Source: Halosimplex carlsbadense 2-9-1
GTDB lineage: Archaea; Halobacteriota; Halobacteria; Halobacteriales; Haloarculaceae
NCBI RefSeq assembly: GCF_000337455.1
Contig: NZ_AOIU01000047.1
Coordinates: 1 to 62,299 of the forward strand
Direction of reading: 5' to 3'
DNA length: 62,299 nt
Positions 22,697 through 33,905 of this stretch are shown piece by piece. The stretch's first letter is position 1; each line of letters starts with the position of its first letter. Both the position numbers and the translations under genes were made by a program. The notes beneath the pieces are model-generated. The model saw only the letters and a list, made by a program, of their open reading frames with translations, made no database searches and was not told the DNA's origin.

Positions 22697-24157
22697 TCAC
22701 ACGTACGGCGGCGGCGCGTACGGCTGCGTGATCACCCATAGGGAGGTCATCGTGTAAAAGACCATCACCACCACGGAGGGGTACTGGCTCCGGATCGCCG
22801 CGAGCACGCCCGGGAACAGCTCGAAGGCCAGCGAGTGAGCGACCCAGATGGCCAGCACGTGCCCAGCGAGGACGAAGAGCAGTTTCACCGAGCCGTACCA
22901 TCCCGGGAGGACGAGCGCGAGCGGCGACGCGGGCGGTGCGAACGGACTCGTCGCGACGGCCGCGAGCGCGGGCGCGAGCCCGAGGAAGTAGCCGAGGAAG
23001 TGCGCGAGGTGGTAGCCGGCGGCGATGGGCAACAGGGCGGGCGCGAACCAACGCTCGATGGCCCGCGCGGTGACGTAGGTGTCGGCAGTCTCCCGCACCC
23101 GTCGGGCGGCCAGCCGGTAGACGCCGAGAAAGAGAGCGAACCCGGCCAGGAGGACGGCCGCGTAGACGACCAGTGCGGGGACGCCGGCGTCGACGACGGG
23201 TTCGACGGCGGCCGCCCAGGTCGGCGTCGCGACGAGGCCGTCGTACGTCGTCACCCACAGCAACGCGACGAGGAAGGCGACCTCCCCGGGACGGTCGGGC
23301 AGAGAGTCCTCCGTCAGCGCCGTCCCCGGGAGTCGGAGGGAGAGCGAGCCGTCGACGCCGCACTGGATCGGTGCAAGCCGTCCGTACGCGGCGAAGACGC
23401 GGCTGATCGGGTCGACCCGGTCGAACCACACCGGCCCCGCGAGCAGCGACCCGGCGACGGTCGCCAGGGAGTACGCCAGCACGACGCCGGCGAGCAGGCG
23501 CGGGTTCTCACCGACCGGGCTGACCACTTCCAGCCAGACGAGCCCGAGCAGTCCGACGACAGCGGGCCAGACACCCCACGGCGCCGGAACGGAGACGCCG
23601 CCGACGAGCGAGTCGGCCTCGCCTTCGGCGTCGCCGTCGCCGCCGGCGCGCCGACGGTCGCGGATCCACCGGAGCGCCGAAAGCGGCGCGCGCCAGGGGT
23701 TCAGCGCCGGCCAGGTGTTCCCGACGAGATACGTTGTCGCCGTGTAACCCGCCCACCAGCCGACCCACACCAGGAGAAGCGCGAAGTTCCGCACTCCTTC
23801 GCGCGGGCCGACGAACCCGGTCGCCAGCACGACCAGGAGGACGCCCACCGAGCACGCGCGGGCGAACGGGACGACCGCCCGGCGGAGTCGGGCCGGCGCC
23901 GGGAGGGCGAGGCGCCACCAGTTTACCCCGCGCATCGCGTCGTGGTCAGTGAGGAGAGTCGTGAACAGGAACGATCCGCCGACGACGATACCGCCGGTGA
24001 GGACCGTTAGCCACGACGGCACCGTCGCCGAAGCGACCGACCCGCCCAGCGACCCCGAGTGGGCGGCGACCCGTTCCGACAGCACCGCAACCGCGGCGGC
24101 CGCCGCGACGCCCCCTCCCAGTGGCCGCCCACGCCGACTCGGTCGAGGCTCCTCCAT
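22697..24157 (-). CDS. Polytopic membrane protein, ~11-12 TM helices
   Basis: 486 residues with about 11 hydrophobic helices; long soluble loops are absent except a Gly/Asp/Glu-rich one near residue 175. Conserved-looking motifs include NTWPALNPWRAPLSALRWI, WLEVVSPVGENPRLLA, VSRVFAAYGRLAPIQ-like loop and TYDGLVATPTW. This layout matches a widespread actinobacterial/archaeal family that databases label 'fenitrothion hydrolase', which is probably a misnomer. Conserved His residues in AGYHLAHFLGYFLG could bind metal or heme. First gene of an operon with the C2H2-finger protein. Function unknown; a transport or redox membrane role is possible. Confidence 0.72.
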   Translation of the reverse strand: MEEPRPSRRGRPLGGGVAAAAAVAVLSERVAAHSGSLGGSVASATVPSWLTVLTGGIVVGGSFLFTTLLTDHDAMRGVNWWRLALPAPARLRRAVVPFARACSVGVLLVVLATGFVGPREGVRNFALLLVWVGWWAGYTATTYLVGNTWPALNPWRAPLSALRWIRDRRRAGGDGDAEGEADSLVGGVSVPAPWGVWPAVVGLLGLVWLEVVSPVGENPRLLAGVVLAYSLATVAGSLLAGPVWFDRVDPISRVFAAYGRLAPIQCGVDGSLSLRLPGTALTEDSLPDRPGEVAFLVALLWVTTYDGLVATPTWAAAVEPVVDAGVPALVVYAAVLLAGFALFLGVYRLAARRVRETADTYVTARAIERWFAPALLPIAAGYHLAHFLGYFLGLAPALAAVATSPFAPPASPLALVLPGWYGSVKLLFVLAGHVLAIWVAHSLAFELFPGVLAAIRSQYPSVVVMVFYTMTSLWVITQPYAPPPYV

Positions 24158-24299
24158 GCTTGCCCACCCTTCCGACCCGAGCCTGTTAACTGCTACCGTG
24201 AGACAATTGTCCGTGTAGGCCGGGCGACGCCACCGTCGCCCGCGCCCAGATCACGCGCGAGAACGCGTCGCTTTTTGCGGTCGACGCCCAAGTGCGACC

Positions 24300-24548
24300 A
24301 TGGCAGAGAGCGACGAGGGCGGGTACGACCGGAAGTGGGCCGCGCTGGCGGTGGTACCCTTCCTTATGCTCGGGCTGGCGGACGTCCTCCTCTTGTTGTG
24401 GTGGGGAATCAACCCGCTGTGGGGATTCATGATCCTGCCGCCGATCCTCTTCATGAGCGTACTCGCCTGGATCGCCTTCCGCTCGGGCTTCGTCGGCAAC
24501 CGGGTCGTCGACGAGGACCCCGCTGTCGGCGAACTCGACCACGACTGA
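24300..24548 (+). CDS. Small two-TM membrane protein
   Basis: 82 residues: hydrophilic MAESDEGGYDRKW, two helices WAALAVVPFLMLGLADVLLLLWW and WGFMILPPILFMSVLAWIAF, then an acidic cytosolic tail SGFVGNRVVDEDPAVGELDHD. Codon use and acidic termini look haloarchaeal and coding. No recognised domain (a resemblance to DUF3311-like membrane proteins is weak). Convergent with the prefoldin operon; hairpin at 24697-24714 lies between them. Confidence 0.65.
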   Translation: MAESDEGGYDRKWAALAVVPFLMLGLADVLLLLWWGINPLWGFMILPPILFMSVLAWIAFRSGFVGNRVVDEDPAVGELDHD

Positions 24549-24696
24549 GGCCGCCGAGGATTCTCCGGTCGGTCGGTCCACGTCGAGCGACTGCATCGTG
24601 AGCGGAACGCGTGGGGACCGGGGGGCACACAGGAACCGCGGGGCGCGCGAACCGGCCGGTCGGGCGACCGGCGTCGCCACTATCGGAGTAGCGTCG

Positions 24697-24714
24697 CCGG
24701 CCGAAGTCGGCCGG
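24697..24714. terminator. 8-bp hairpin between convergent genes
   Basis: ccggccga-ag-tcggccgg, a perfect stem adjacent to the stop of the DUF3194 gene; likely ends transcripts from both sides. Confidence 0.45.
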
Positions 24715-24715
24715 T

Positions 24716-25000
24716 CTACGCGAACAGGTCGTCGACGGCGCCGCGCGCGGCGAGGGCAGCGTCGTCGGCGACGCGGTCGGGGTCGCCCGACGCGTCGGGC
24801 GCGTTGAGGTACACGTCGACCTCCAGGATCCCGTCTTCGAAGGTGACGGTCACGTCGAGGTCGTCGACCGCCGACCGGTCGAGTCGCGAGAAGACGACGC
24901 GATCGGCGGCCTCGGCCGCGGCCTCGACGACCTCCTGGTCGGAGGGGTCGTCGGCCCCGGCGTCGGTGCCCCCGTCAGCCGCCGCGTCGTCGGTCGGCAT
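24716..25000 (-). CDS. DUF3194 protein linked to prefoldin
   Basis: 94 residues. After an acidic disordered N-terminus, the domain DQEVVEAAAEAADRVVFSRLDRSAVDDLDVTVTFEDGILEVDVYLNAPD is the archaeal DUF3194 pattern, a small alpha/beta fold found next to prefoldin beta in most archaeal genomes. No catalytic residues are evident. The ATG follows the stop of pfdB directly (TAGATG, no gap), so both are translated from one mRNA. A folding-related role is implied only by context. Confidence 0.82.
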   Translation of the reverse strand: MPTDDAAADGGTDAGADDPSDQEVVEAAAEAADRVVFSRLDRSAVDDLDVTVTFEDGILEVDVYLNAPDASGDPDRVADDAALAARGAVDDLFA

Positions 25001-25387
25001 CTACGCGCCGCCGGCACCCGGGCCGCCCGGGCCGCCCATGCCGCCGCCCTGAAGCATGTTCTGGAGCTCCGTCTGGAGTTCCTCGAACTGCTCCTGGACG
25101 CGCTCTTCCTGCTTCTGCAGCGTCTCGACGCGCACTTCGAGGCTGTCGACCTTCTCTTCGAGGTCGTCGTTGGCCTCGTCGTACTCGGTCTGGACGAGCA
25201 GCTCGCCGACGCGGCGGTACATGCCCGCGTCCTCGTCGATGTCCTCAAGCTCGTCGAGGGCCGTCTGGGCCTCCTGGAGCTGTGTCTCGGCCTGCTGTTT
25301 CTGCGCGGCGACCTGCTGGGCCTTCTCCTGCAGATCCTGCAGTTCCTCGAGTTTCTCCTGTGCTTCAGGCGGCAGATTACCCTGCAT
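25001..25387 (-). CDS. pfdB: Prefoldin beta subunit
   Basis: 128 residues. Two long coiled-coil helices (about 8-58 and 72-112) flank the hairpin [25 protein letters not shown], the beta-class prefoldin signature; a Gly/Met-rich tail [15 protein letters not shown] follows. With PfdA it forms the hexameric jellyfish-shaped chaperone that hands nascent proteins to the thermosome. ATG at 25387 chosen because [17 protein letters not shown] is the typical start; the longer upstream frame is non-conserved. A TATA-like gtttttca (minus strand, near 25413-25420) lies about 28 bases upstream. Confidence 0.95.
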   Translation of the reverse strand: MQGNLPPEAQEKLEELQDLQEKAQQVAAQKQQAETQLQEAQTALDELEDIDEDAGMYRRVGELLVQTEYDEANDDLEEKVDSLEVRVETLQKQEERVQEQFEELQTELQNMLQGGGMGGPGGPGAGGA

Positions 25388-25503
25388 ACCTCCCCGTGGG
25401 TGACCCGTGGTGAAAAACCCCCGCTTTCCGGTCGGGCCGGTGGGAGTCGACCGCCGCTGGGGCCGACCCCGACCGGCGCGACCGTCCGCGGTCGCCGCGG
25501 CCG

Positions 25504-25908
25504 TCAGTTGTTCCGACCGTCGACCTCGGTGACGTGGTCGAGCCACTTCTCGACGGTCGGCTGGCCCCAGTAGCGGACCGTGTCCGAGCGGTCGTCGTAG
25601 TCGACGACCCCAGCCGCGTCGAGCCGCGGCAGATGCGTCTCCACGAGCTCGGTCGCGAACTCGTCGTGGCTGCGCCCGCGGGGCTCCCCGAGCCCCGCCG
25701 GCTCGCTCGCCGCGAGCAGCATCGCCAGTTCGTCCACCGTCGCCGTGCTCACGTCGCCCTCCTTGAAGAACTGACACACCTCGCGGCGCCGCCAGTCCGA
25801 GAGCGCTTCGAACACCGTGTCGATGAACGGCCGATCCCCCTCCAGGTCGTCGACCGCAGGCTTCGTGCGACCGCGTCCTCCGTCGCTTGACCCGCTCCGT
25901 TCACTCAT
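25504..25908 (-). CDS. Winged-helix regulator, DUF7344 type
   Basis: 134 residues. Disordered N-terminus, then [38 protein letters not shown] and an alpha/beta winged-helix core [24 protein letters not shown], the haloarchaeal DUF7344 pattern (FxxLsdxrRRxvL...LP.[10 protein letters not shown]). Probably a small DNA-binding transcription factor. It lies directly downstream of the Bat-like sensor gene on the same strand (137-base gap), and a second DUF7344 gene in this window also sits beside a sensor gene, so it may be an output partner. Confidence 0.78.
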   Translation of the reverse strand: MSERSGSSDGGRGRTKPAVDDLEGDRPFIDTVFEALSDWRRREVCQFFKEGDVSTATVDELAMLLAASEPAGLGEPRGRSHDEFATELVETHLPRLDAAGVVDYDDRSDTVRYWGQPTVEKWLDHVTEVDGRNN

Positions 25909-26045
25909 ACCCGTCTATCCTACCAATGCCCGCTCTGCATCAAGAATATCGGCCCTAGAAGCCTAGGGTTCCTGTTACTCGAATCACGTGTCTGTGGACG
26001 TTGACGTTCGACGGGGTGACGATTCGGTGGTCGGGGACGCCGTCA

Positions 26046-28718
26046 CTACGAGTCGAACATCGCTTCGAGGACGCGGCAGTGACCTTTGCGGAGGTGCTGG
26101 AGGAACGTCGTCGAGGCGATGTCGAGCGAGTCGGCGAGCGTCTCGGAGTCCGCGTCGCGGGGCCACTCGTAGTAGCCGTTGTAGTAGGCGGTCTTGAGGA
26201 CCGCGCGCTGGCGGTCGGTCAGCCGGGCCCCGATGTCGCCGTGGCCCAGCCACCAGGGGGTGTCGGTCCGGTGGCGTTCGCGTTTGGCGGCCAGGCTCAC
26301 GTCGGAGAACCGCGCGTTCATCGCCTCGGTGACCCGCCGTACGTCCAGATCCGCCGGGGCCTCGACGATCATGTGACCGACGCCGTCCTCGACGATGCCG
26401 CGCTTGCCGCGCGCGCCGGCGTCGGCGAGATACCGGAAGACGGAGTCTGTCAGCGTCATCTCGAAGTGTGGACCGTCCTCGCGGTCGAGTTCGCGGATCT
26501 CCTCGACGTGAGACAGCTCGCGGGCGGCCGCCGCGCCGACCTCCGGGTCGGCGCCGTCGACGGTGAGGTAGTTGACGACGCGGTCGTCGCCGACCCGGAC
26601 CGCGTGGTCGATCTCGAACCGACAGCCGTGCTCGCGGCTGGCCGCGAACAGCGGCGTCTCCTCGTTGACCTCGAACTCCAGCTCGAGCACGGAGTCCGAT
26701 TCGAGGAGCCGGCGGTACTGGGCCGCCGCCAGGCCGAAGCCGACCGCCTCGCCGAGCGTCTCGAAGCCCGACAGCTCCCGCTTGCTGAAGGCGTTCGGAC
26801 GGTCGGCGTACACCGCGAGCAGGCCGTGGGTGGTCGACCCGTGGGTCAGCGGCACCGCGACCATCGACCCGAAGCCGCTCTCGACCGCGGCCTCGCACCA
26901 GGGCTCGAAGGCCGGCTCGCTCGTCACGTCGTGGACGACCTGCACCTCGCCGGTGCGGTAGGCCTCGCCGGCCGGGCCGCCGCCCCGGTCGTCGGCCGCG
27001 ACCGTGACGGTGATCTCGTCGAGGTAGTCGTCGGCGATCCCGGCCCAGTGAGTCGGCGCTACCTCTCGTTTCGAGGCCTCCCGCTGTCCGATCCAGGCGA
27101 ACTGGTAGTACTCCGAGTCGGCCAGCCGCTCGCAGACGCTCTCTTTGATCGCCTCGCTGGTCGTCGCGCCCGTCAGCGCCCGGACGCTCTCCTGGACGAG
27201 CTCCTGGATCTCCGCCAGCGTCTCCAGTTCGCCGCGCTGGCGCTCCAGCTCGGTGATGTCCCTGGCGATGCTGACGGTCCCCTGCACCTCGCCGTCGGGA
27301 CCGTTGTACGGCGCGAACGTCAGCTGGATCGTCTTTTCGGTCGGTTCGGCGGCCACCGTCTCCTCGACGACCCGCGCCCCTTCGGTGTCCAGTACTGCGC
27401 GGCGGTGGGATTCGAGACGCGTCGCGAATCGGTCGTCGAACACCGCCCCCGGCGTCGACCCGACGATCGAGTCCCGGTCGCCGTCGATGATCTCGACCAT
27501 CGCCTCGTTGACGACCTGGTAGCGGCCGTCGACGTCCTGCATCGCGATCGGGTCGGCGCTGCTCTCGATGACCGCGCGCAGTTCCCGTTCGCGGGCCTGA
27601 AGTTGCGCCTCTCGCTGCGTCCGGTCGGTGATATCGATGGCGACGGCGATAGCGCCCGCGGCCACCGCGTCGTCCGCGCCACCGCCCCCGGGCTCGGCCT
27701 CCGAGAGCGGCTCGAAACACGCCTTGTACGTCCGGTCGTTGATCGTGGCCGTCGCGTCCGTCGTCTCCCCGTCGAGCGCCCGATAGAACCCGGTGACCAG
27801 GTCCGGACACACCGGCTCGAACGCGTCAACGGGCTCGCCGAGGAACTCCGAGCGGTCGCAGACGAGCGCGTCGAAGTCCAGCCCCTGACAGTGGTCGATC
27901 CGACCCGCCGCGTCGACGACGACCATCATGACCGGCAGGTCCTCCATGATGGTCGACAGCCGCTCGCGGTTGGCCGCCAGCGCCTCCCGCCGGCGCTCGC
28001 GCTCGGTCACGTCGCGGACGACGTTGACGACCGCGACCACCTCGCCGTCGCGCTCGATCGGCGCCAGCCGGTTCTCGACGTATCCCATCGCCTCGTCGAG
28101 CCGGACGTTCGAGGTGATGGTGTGGCTACCGACCTCGCCCGCGAACAGGTCGCGAAGCGCCCGCATCCCCTCGTGGAAGGTCTCCCCGTCGATGATCCCG
28201 AGCTCGCGCAGACAGTCGATGTCGTGCCCTTCGACGCGCTCGCTCGGGATACCGGTAAAGCGCTCGAACCCGTCGCTTGCCGCCCGGATCGTGTGCGAAC
28301 GGTCGACGACGTACACCGCGTCGGCCGCGGCGTCGACGCTGGCCTCGTAGAGCGCCCGCTCCGTCTCGAAGGGGTCCGTCGCGTCGGACAGCGTCACCAC
28401 GGCGGCGGTCACCGCGCCGTCGCGCTCGACCGGACGGACGGCGACGGTCACCTCCCGCCCGCTCGCCGCCAGCGGCCCGCTCCCGATCGTCCGCTCGCCG
28501 GTCTCGACCGCCCGCTTCAGGGGGTCGCTCGGGCAGTCGACCACCGCCGCGAGCGCCGAGTCCCGCGGGTCGTCGTCGATCCGTTCGGCGAAGGGCTCGT
28601 TCCAGGCGCGGACGGTTCCGTCGGGGTCGCAGACGACGGCCGGGTCCGCGACGGCGTCGAGCAGTTCGGCGACGATGGGGTCGGTCGCCGCCTCGCGACT
28701 GCCGACTCGCTCGCTCAC
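26046..28718 (-). CDS. Multi-PAS/GAF bacterio-opsin activator-like (Bat) transcriptional regulator
   Basis: 890 residues, soluble, GTG start. Domains in order: PAS (about 18-125), PAS (130-245, with FERFTGIPSERVEGHD), PAS (255-375, with DHCQGLDFDAL), PAS (380-490, with DPIAMQDVDGRYQVVNEAM), a GAF domain (about 510-655), a Bat-type domain (about 665-820) and a C-terminal HTH_10 (832-886: LTDRQRAVLKTAYYNGYYEWPR and the recognition helix ASTTFLQHLRKGH). There is no histidine kinase domain, so it links several redox/light/ligand sensors to DNA binding directly, as Bat does in Halobacterium. It interrupts the conserved Pcc1-prefoldin cluster. Ligands unknown. Confidence 0.9.
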   Translation of the reverse strand: MSERVGSREAATDPIVAELLDAVADPAVVCDPDGTVRAWNEPFAERIDDDPRDSALAAVVDCPSDPLKRAVETGERTIGSGPLAASGREVTVAVRPVERDGAVTAAVVTLSDATDPFETERALYEASVDAAADAVYVVDRSHTIRAASDGFERFTGIPSERVEGHDIDCLRELGIIDGETFHEGMRALRDLFAGEVGSHTITSNVRLDEAMGYVENRLAPIERDGEVVAVVNVVRDVTERERRREALAANRERLSTIMEDLPVMMVVVDAAGRIDHCQGLDFDALVCDRSEFLGEPVDAFEPVCPDLVTGFYRALDGETTDATATINDRTYKACFEPLSEAEPGGGGADDAVAAGAIAVAIDITDRTQREAQLQARERELRAVIESSADPIAMQDVDGRYQVVNEAMVEIIDGDRDSIVGSTPGAVFDDRFATRLESHRRAVLDTEGARVVEETVAAEPTEKTIQLTFAPYNGPDGEVQGTVSIARDITELERQRGELETLAEIQELVQESVRALTGATTSEAIKESVCERLADSEYYQFAWIGQREASKREVAPTHWAGIADDYLDEITVTVAADDRGGGPAGEAYRTGEVQVVHDVTSEPAFEPWCEAAVESGFGSMVAVPLTHGSTTHGLLAVYADRPNAFSKRELSGFETLGEAVGFGLAAAQYRRLLESDSVLELEFEVNEETPLFAASREHGCRFEIDHAVRVGDDRVVNYLTVDGADPEVGAAAARELSHVEEIRELDREDGPHFEMTLTDSVFRYLADAGARGKRGIVEDGVGHMIVEAPADLDVRRVTEAMNARFSDVSLAAKRERHRTDTPWWLGHGDIGARLTDRQRAVLKTAYYNGYYEWPRDADSETLADSLDIASTTFLQHLRKGHCRVLEAMFDS

Positions 28719-28760
28719 GCTGGTCCCACCCGTCCGTGCTTGCTACCCATGGCTATTGGG

Positions 28761-28771
28761 AGTACAGTACT
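28761..28771. promoter_or_regulatory. 11-bp perfect palindrome upstream of the Bat-like gene
   Basis: agtacagtact, 43 bases before the GTG start. It could be an operator, possibly autoregulatory; a single palindrome of this size may also be chance. Confidence 0.25.
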
Positions 28772-28816
28772 GCGTCGAGATGCATAACTTGTGGGCCTGG
28801 CTCGTGACCCGTCGGG

Positions 28817-29065
28817 TCAGTCCGCCAGGGCGGCGCCGCAGTCCTCGGCGACGGCGACGAGCGACAGCCAGGTGTTACAGCCCGCCCGCAACGCCACCAA
28901 GTCGGCGGCGGTCACGGTCACGGTCAGGGTCGCGCCGTCGCGGTCGAGGCTGGCGGTCGTGCGGTCGCCCTCGATATCGCCGACCTCGACGGCGACGGCC
29001 CGCTCGACGCGGCGGGCGCGCTCGGCGTCGGGATAGTCGCACTCGAAAACGGCCTCGTGGTCCAC
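28817..29065 (-). CDS. pcc1: KEOPS complex subunit Pcc1
   Basis: 82 residues, the normal small size of archaeal Pcc1, the dimerisation subunit of the KEOPS complex that makes N6-threonylcarbamoyladenosine on tRNAs reading ANN codons. Pattern: beta strand VFECDYPDAERARRVERAVAVE, then DRDGATLTVTVTAADLVALRAGCNTWLSLVAVAED. The last block (aaDLvaLRag.NtwL.L) is the family core. Ten bases separate it from the rpoP stop; it is the last gene of the L37Ae-RpoP-Pcc1 group here. Confidence 0.88.
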   Translation of the reverse strand: MDHEAVFECDYPDAERARRVERAVAVEVGDIEGDRTTASLDRDGATLTVTVTAADLVALRAGCNTWLSLVAVAEDCGAALAD

Positions 29066-29075
29066 GGCTCGCGCG

Positions 29076-29210
29076 TTACTTCACGTCGACTTCTTTGATG
29101 TCGCGGCTGCGCTCTTTCAGGAGCACGCGGTGGCCGCAGTACGGGCAGCGGACGCCGCCGTACTCGTCCAGTTCGACGTCGCGCTTACAGCGGGAGCACT
29201 TGTAGCTCAT
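29076..29210 (-). CDS. rpoP: DNA-directed RNA polymerase subunit P (Rpo12)
   Basis: 44 residues, [19 protein letters not shown] then [16 protein letters not shown]: a single zinc ribbon (C5-x2-C8, C22-x2-C25) ending in the conserved basic segment that contacts Rpo3/Rpo10. This is the archaeal equivalent of eukaryotic Rpb12. The start overlaps the L37Ae stop by four bases (ATGA); the ORF is short but its sequence is unmistakable. Confidence 0.95.
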   Translation of the reverse strand: MSYKCSRCKRDVELDEYGGVRCPYCGHRVLLKERSRDIKEVDVK

Positions 29211-29485
29211 TCGTCGTCGTCGGCGAGTGCGGCGCGGATCGACCGGGTGACCGTCCGGCCGCCGGGGGTCGTCGGGCTGTACGCGCCACCGGTGAAGGTG
29301 TGACCGCAGTAGCCGCATTCCCAGATGCCGGTGCCCTGGCGGTCGACGCGGTCCTCGCCGCAGTCGGGGCACTCGTGGTCCTCGTTCATCTCGCCCTCGA
29401 TCTCGGCGACGCGGCGGCGGGCGACGCGGCCGTACCGCGCGCCGAACCGTCCCGCGCTCCCGGTTCGTCCCTGCTGTTTAGCCAT
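29207..29485 (-). CDS. rpl37ae: Ribosomal protein L37Ae (eL43)
   Basis: 92 residues. Basic N-terminus [29 protein letters not shown], then zinc-binding [22 protein letters not shown] with four Cys (C39, C42, C57, C60) and the conserved end [21 protein letters not shown]. Component of the large ribosomal subunit. A TATA box (minus strand, 29511-29518) lies 30 bases upstream, so this gene leads the L37Ae-RpoP-Pcc1 operon. Confidence 0.97.
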   Translation of the reverse strand: MAKQQGRTGSAGRFGARYGRVARRRVAEIEGEMNEDHECPDCGEDRVDRQGTGIWECGYCGHTFTGGAYSPTTPGGRTVTRSIRAALADDDE

Positions 29486-29510
29486 AGTAACGTATCGTCC
29501 GGCAGTTGGC

Positions 29511-29518
29511 CGTATAAA
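29511..29518 (-). promoter_or_regulatory. TATA box for the rpl37ae operon
   Basis: Minus-strand tttatacg, 30 bases before the ATG at 29485, good consensus. Confidence 0.55.
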
Positions 29519-29602
29519 CCCTACGAGTCGTACCCGACCGCACCGCGGTGGTCGGTCCGCCGAGCCCCGAGACGGGCGCACTCGTCTGTCCGCGCCGCTC
29601 GC

Positions 29603-30328
29603 TCACTCCTGCAGGTCGGCCTCGCGCAGCGCCTCGTTGAGGTCCTCTCGGACCACTTCGCCGAGGTCGCGCTCGCGGGCCGTCGTCACGACGCGGTTCT
29701 CCTGGACCGAGGAGCCGTCGCGGATGAGCAGCCTGACGTTGCCGTTCTCGCCGGCGCGGGTGGCCTTCGCGCGGACGCCCGACCGCGAGCCCGACCCGCC
29801 GGCGTCGATCGGACCCGGAATGATCTTCTTGACGTGAGGGTGCCCGGCGACGGTCTGGATGGCGCGCTGGCCCGCGCGACCACCCACGAGCGTCGAGTGC
29901 GACCCCCCGATCTTCTCGCGGGGCGCCGTCTCGACGACTTCCAGCGGCGCGTCGCCCCGCCGGGAGAGCACCGACTCGACGGGGTCGTCTCCGTCGCCGA
30001 CCCGGTAGAAGTCGTGGTGCAACTGGCCCCGGACCGCCCGCACGACCTCGCGGTCGCCGGTCGCGTACACCTCTTCGGGGCGCTTGCGCCGGACTTCGTC
30101 CGCGACGAGGCCGGCGAAGTTCCGTAGCTCGATCACGCCCGTCTCCTCGCCGTCTTCGGGCGTGGTCGTCACCTCGCGGACGCCGGCGACCGCCTCGTCG
30201 ACGAGCGTCGTCACGCGGGCGCGGTCGCGGTCGAGTTCCAGCACCACGGCGTCGGCGTTCTCAGAGCGACAGACCAGGCAGTAGTCGCCCGGCCGCTCCA
30301 GCGACGAGCCGCAACGCCGACACTCCAT
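29603..30328 (-). CDS. DUF2103-family zinc-ribbon protein
   Basis: 241 residues from the ATG at 30328 (a longer frame is open but the conserved start is MECRRCGSSLERPGDYCLVC, a four-Cys zinc ribbon at 3, 6, 17, 20). The middle has VGDGDDPVESVLSRRGDAPLEVVETAPREKIGGSHSTLVGGRAGQRAIQTVAGHPHVKKIIPGPID, the DUF2103 core, and a VRLLIRDGSSVQENRVVTTA strand. Found next to L37Ae in many archaea; role in translation is suggested by context only. A TATA-like gcttttgc (minus, 30351-30358) is 27 bases upstream. Separated from rpl37ae by 117 bases with its own promoter in between. Confidence 0.85.
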   Translation of the reverse strand: MECRRCGSSLERPGDYCLVCRSENADAVVLELDRDRARVTTLVDEAVAGVREVTTTPEDGEETGVIELRNFAGLVADEVRRKRPEEVYATGDREVVRAVRGQLHHDFYRVGDGDDPVESVLSRRGDAPLEVVETAPREKIGGSHSTLVGGRAGQRAIQTVAGHPHVKKIIPGPIDAGGSGSRSGVRAKATRAGENGNVRLLIRDGSSVQENRVVTTARERDLGEVVREDLNEALREADLQE

Positions 30329-30598
30329 GTCCGATTGGTTTCCGGTCGAACGGCAAAAGCGGCGCGGAACGCCCGTTCCGTGGGTGTCGGTCACACCTGC
30401 CGACTGCATCGCTCGCGAGTCGGTGCGCGACCGGAAAACCGCAGGAGAGAACGCTGATATCCACACGCCAGCGATACCGTGTCTATTCGGACGATCGTGA
30501 TTAGCTTTTGAATCTACTTGGGTCTTGCGGGAGAAGTTGCGGATTTGGTGACGTATTGGGCCACCCGGTGAGAATGGGCTCGCGGTGACACGAAAGAC

Positions 30599-32494
<1,896 letters not shown>

Positions 32495-32495
32495 C

Positions 32496-33905
32496 TCAGA
32501 GGTCCTCGGGGTCGCACTTCAGATACTCCCGCAACACGACCGTCGCGTAGCTCCCTTTTGGCAGCGTGAACTCGAAGGCGAGCGCGTCGTCGCCGTCCCG
32601 AGCCACGGCCAGATCCGTCCGTAACAGTATCGCCCGCCGCGTCCCCGTCGACTCGAACTCCCCGGGCAGGTCGAAGTCCGCGGGGTCCAGATCGAGGTCG
32701 TCCAGCACCGCGCGTTCGATCTCGCCCATCTCGCCGTCGGCGAGTTCCGTCTCGGTGCCGACCAGCGGCGCGGTGACGAACGCGCGGCCGCGCTCGCAGT
32801 GTCGGCGGACCGTCCGCAGGCGGTCCTCGGTCACCCGCTGGGTGCGGTCGGTGTCCGGCAGCGCGACGCCTTCGGGCGCTTCGGAGTCGGCGAAACAGAC
32901 CACGTCGCCCGCGACGGGCTCGTGGAACGGCAGCCCCCGCTCCAGGCGTTCGGAGAGCATCCGGTTGAACGCGTAGGACTGGGCGGCGTTGACGAACAAC
33001 CGCTGCAGGTTCGAGGGAACGGCTTCGAGCGCGGCGCGGTAGTCCTCGTCGTCGAGCGCGCCGTCCTCACCCTCTCGCTCGTCCTGCCGTTCGACCAACC
33101 GGTGACACATCGACCGCTCGAAGCCGAGTCGCTTCGGCAGCCTATCGAGGGCGCCGGCCCAGTCCTCCGTCTCGTCCACGTACGCGCGCGCCTCCCGCGT
33201 CGATTCGGGCTCGCGCTCGGCGGGGCTGCCGACGTAGGCTAGCACCGCGCCCTTCCAGTTGCCGCGGAGGATCTCAAGGCCCACCTCGTGGGTGACCGGT
33301 CGCTTGCTACCGAACCGCTGCTGGCCGAAGTAGTTCGGGACGCCGACGGTGACCGGGTCGTCGGTGTCGCCGTTCGCGGATTCGGCGTCGTCGGCCCCGG
33401 TGGCGAACGACCGAAGGTCGGCGGTGACGGACTCGGCGTGCTCGGACGCATCGGGATCGACCCCGCGGACCGTGATCTCGAAGGCGTTGCCGGCCAGGTC
33501 GCCGAACAGGACGGGCCGACCGGTCCGGCCCAGCAGTTCGATCTCGGCGTCGCGGACCTCGACCTCGCTGACAGCCTCGGGGTCGCCCTTCTCGACGGAG
33601 AACAGTTGGGTCGTGACGGCGTGTTTGTCCTTCGTCCCAGCCCAGGAGACACGCTCACGGGAGATTCCGAGTCGGTTCGACAGCTCCGAGGCGAAGTCGT
33701 TGGTGTCCCAGCCCCGCAGCGTGACCCGCGCGAGGACGTTCGGGTACCCGCCGGGGTCGGAGTCGAGTGGATCGGGCTCGAACGCCTCGACCTCCGTGAC
33801 GCGGAAGTCCTCGGGCGACTCGCGGAGGCGCCCGCCGACCCCGGGCGCGTCGCTGACGTAGTGTGCCATCCCGACCGCCCGCTCGACGGGGTGTGCCTCG
33901 CGCAT
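32496..33905 (-). CDS. truD: tRNA pseudouridine(13) synthase
   Basis: 469 residues. Isomerises U13 of tRNA (and U35 in some archaea) to pseudouridine. TruD family signatures: [31 protein letters not shown] with the catalytic Asp at 93, [23 protein letters not shown] and, near the end, [18 protein letters not shown]. The inserted TRUD domain lies between about 180 and 380. Acidic insertions (about 150-175 and 270-300) are halophilic. Convergent with the ABC exporter with a one-base gap. Confidence 0.95.
   Translation of the reverse strand: MREAHPVERAVGMAHYVSDAPGVGGRLRESPEDFRVTEVEAFEPDPLDSDPGGYPNVLARVTLRGWDTNDFASELSNRLGISRERVSWAGTKDKHAVTTQLFSVEKGDPEAVSEVEVRDAEIELLGRTGRPVLFGDLAGNAFEITVRGVDPDASEHAESVTADLRSFATGADDAESANGDTDDPVTVGVPNYFGQQRFGSKRPVTHEVGLEILRGNWKGAVLAYVGSPAEREPESTREARAYVDETEDWAGALDRLPKRLGFERSMCHRLVERQDEREGEDGALDDEDYRAALEAVPSNLQRLFVNAAQSYAFNRMLSERLERGLPFHEPVAGDVVCFADSEAPEGVALPDTDRTQRVTEDRLRTVRRHCERGRAFVTAPLVGTETELADGEMGEIERAVLDDLDLDPADFDLPGEFESTGTRRAILLRTDLAVARDGDDALAFEFTLPKGSYATVVLREYLKCDPEDL

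Noticed and set aside
26001..28787. 928-codon open frame antisense to the Bat-like regulator
   Set aside because: Its residues are Arg/Val/Leu-rich without acidic bias or domains; the opposite strand has clear PAS, GAF and HTH motifs. Long antisense frames are expected at such high GC3.
30470..30560. AT-richer stretch upstream of the ABC exporter as a sign of foreign DNA
   Set aside because: Only ~90 bases, no repeats or mobile gene nearby; ordinary promoter-region composition explains it.
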